A DNA stretch of 6,865 nt from Candidatus Uhrbacteria bacterium (lineage in GTDB: Bacteria; Patescibacteriota; Patescibacteriia; UBA9934; UBA11717), in NCBI GenBank assembly GCA_003509895.1, contig DOMJ01000012.1, forward strand, positions 6,653 to 13,517. Direction: 5' to 3'. Shown here in pieces: positions 6,357 through 6,865 of the stretch (the stretch's first letter is position 1; the number at the start of each line of letters is the position of its first letter). The notes below the pieces were generated by a model. That model made no database searches, was not told where the DNA came from, and worked only from the letters and a program-made list of their open reading frames with translations. The position numbers were made by a program, and so were the translations under genes.

Positions 6357-6722
6357 ATGACACGACTCATCATCGTGGATAACGCCTTTGCCCGCGCGGT
6401 GCGGGCCATTGTCGCGGACTGGCAGAACGAGTGCGTTCTGCAATCCACGCGGCAGCGCGTGGAGGAGGTGTGCGAAGGCGACCGCCCAGACCAGATCTGG
6501 GCCACACTCCTGCTGCTCCTCGGGCTGCGTCCCGAGGGATGGCAGAAGTACTACTCCTCGGCATGGGCCGAGGCGATGGGGCTCTGCGACGACATTCGGC
6601 TGGAGGCGATTACGGCGGCGGCGAGCATCTTGCTCGACCGGTGCGCGTACGACCCAACGCCGCCAACTCTCACTTCGACCTCCGGCCTCGCTGCCGGGGG
6701 TCGAATTATTTTGCTATACTGA
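6357..6722 (+). CDS. Hypothetical small protein, GC-rich, 121 residues
   Basis: No family is recognised. The chain looks mostly helical: a short hydrophobic start, an amphipathic helix (about 10-38), a leucine-rich helix IWATLLLLLGL (about 47-57), and further helices around 60-95. Four cysteines (C26, C39, C77, C96) are spread out, not in a zinc-knuckle pattern. No signal peptide or clear membrane segment is seen. The start is secured by AGGAGG. Composition differs from the native genes: bases 6421-6480 are 67% GC. The last 15 or so residues (from about TSTSGLAAGG) are encoded by a terminator-like hairpin and look unlike a protein end. The true functional part may be about 100 residues, or a frameshift may have lost the original stop. 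The TGA at 6720-6722 overlaps the miaA promoter. The strong ribosome-binding site and promoter argue it is really expressed, and the coding frame is otherwise open throughout. Confidence 0.6.
   Translation: MTRLIIVDNAFARAVRAIVADWQNECVLQSTRQRVEEVCEGDRPDQIWATLLLLLGLRPEGWQKYYSSAWAEAMGLCDDIRLEAITAAASILLDRCAYDPTPPTLTSTSGLAAGGRIILLY
6674..6712 (+). terminator. Intrinsic terminator inside the end of the small GC-rich gene
   Basis: Arms ttcgacctccggc (6674-6686) and gccgggggtcgaa (6693-6705) form a 13-bp stem with one T-G pair and a 6-base loop, followed by TTATTTT (6706-6712). It is one of the strongest terminators in the window. It lies wholly upstream of the stop codon at 6720-6722 of the frame it overlaps. 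Confidence 0.8.
6712..6720 (+). promoter_or_regulatory. miaA: Extended -10 promoter of miaA
   Basis: TGC followed by TATACT (6715-6720, 5 of 6 consensus) forms an extended -10. The -35 position falls in the terminator hairpin and has no good match, as is usual for extended -10 promoters. Predicted start is near 6727, one base before the miaA ATG, so the message would be leaderless or nearly so. Confidence 0.55.
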
Positions 6723-6727
6723 GAAGC

Positions 6728-6865
6728 ATGAGCTTAGCATCACTACCAAACCTGATTGCCGTTGTGGGCCCAACTGGGTCGGGTAAAAGTGCCCTTGCCT
6801 TAGAAATCGCTCGTCAGACAGACGGCGAACTTGTGTGCGCCGACTCTCGCCAAGTGTACAAAGGA
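6728..6865 (+). CDS. miaA: tRNA dimethylallyltransferase, 3' end outside window
   Basis: Only the first 46 codons are visible. MiaA transfers a dimethylallyl group to N6 of A37, next to the anticodon, in tRNAs reading codons that start with U, which steadies codon pairing. The P-loop VVGPTGSGKS (residues 12-21) and the family signature ADSRQVYKG (38-46), with the catalytic-site aspartate D39, are both present in the correct spacing, which makes the call firm despite the truncation. No Shine-Dalgarno sequence precedes the ATG: GAGAAG ends one base before it, too close to work. The extended -10 element ends 7 bases before the start codon, pointing to a leaderless transcript. Most other genomes carry miaA next to mutL or hfq; here the upstream neighbour is an unknown GC-rich gene with its own terminator. 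Confidence 0.95.
   Translation, partial: MSLASLPNLIAVVGPTGSGKSALALEIARQTDGELVCADSRQVYKG

Noticed and set aside
6388..6786. A 132-codon plus-strand frame overlapping the small GC-rich gene and the start of miaA
   Set aside because: It is Arg/Ser/Cys-rich out-of-frame reading of GC-rich DNA, without a ribosome-binding site, and it runs into the secure miaA frame.

Overview
The window looks like ordinary chromosome from a bacterium of the Candidate Phyla Radiation (Patescibacteria). This is an inference. It rests on a membrane-anchored baseplate-J-like protein of a type common in those genomes, a threonyl-tRNA synthetase without the N-terminal TGS domain, several native genes with no Shine-Dalgarno sequence, and single-gene units set close together. 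No gene needs a non-standard genetic code. No tRNA, rRNA, CRISPR array or insertion sequence was seen.

Layout: the left end (1-1507, +) holds the 3' part of the baseplate-J-like membrane protein followed 2 bases later by a Nudix hydrolase, probably one operon. A bidirectional terminator (1534-1560) separates it from a convergent, strikingly GC-rich gene (1629-2624, -) for a membrane-anchored lytic transglycosylase. That gene has its own near-consensus promoter (2755-2783) and a structured leader of about 125 bases. Between 2755 and 2918 two divergent promoters lie back to back. The right-hand one drives thrS (3172-4923, +) through a T-box riboswitch leader (about 2931-3125) with a threonine ACC specifier. 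A strong bidirectional terminator (4974-4997) ends thrS and the convergent 406-residue protein of unknown function (5016-6236, -). A second GC-rich gene (6357-6722, +), also unknown, follows with its own promoter and a very strong ribosome-binding site. The window ends in the first 46 codons of miaA (6728 onward, +), whose extended -10 promoter lies inside the end of the preceding reading frame.

Two genes serve tRNA function: thrS charges tRNA-Thr and its leader senses uncharged tRNA-Thr, while miaA isopentenylates A37 of tRNAs that read U-starting codons. The Nudix enzyme probably cleans up nucleotides, and the lytic transglycosylase cuts peptidoglycan.

The most unusual pattern is that the two GC-rich genes are each a self-contained unit (promoter, strong ribosome-binding site, one gene, terminator). 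They are set among genes of about 48% GC that have weak or absent ribosome-binding sites, which resembles cargo ('moron') genes. The second most unusual is the T-box leader in a presumed CPR genome. Its antiterminator is textbook, but its expression switch is not obvious.
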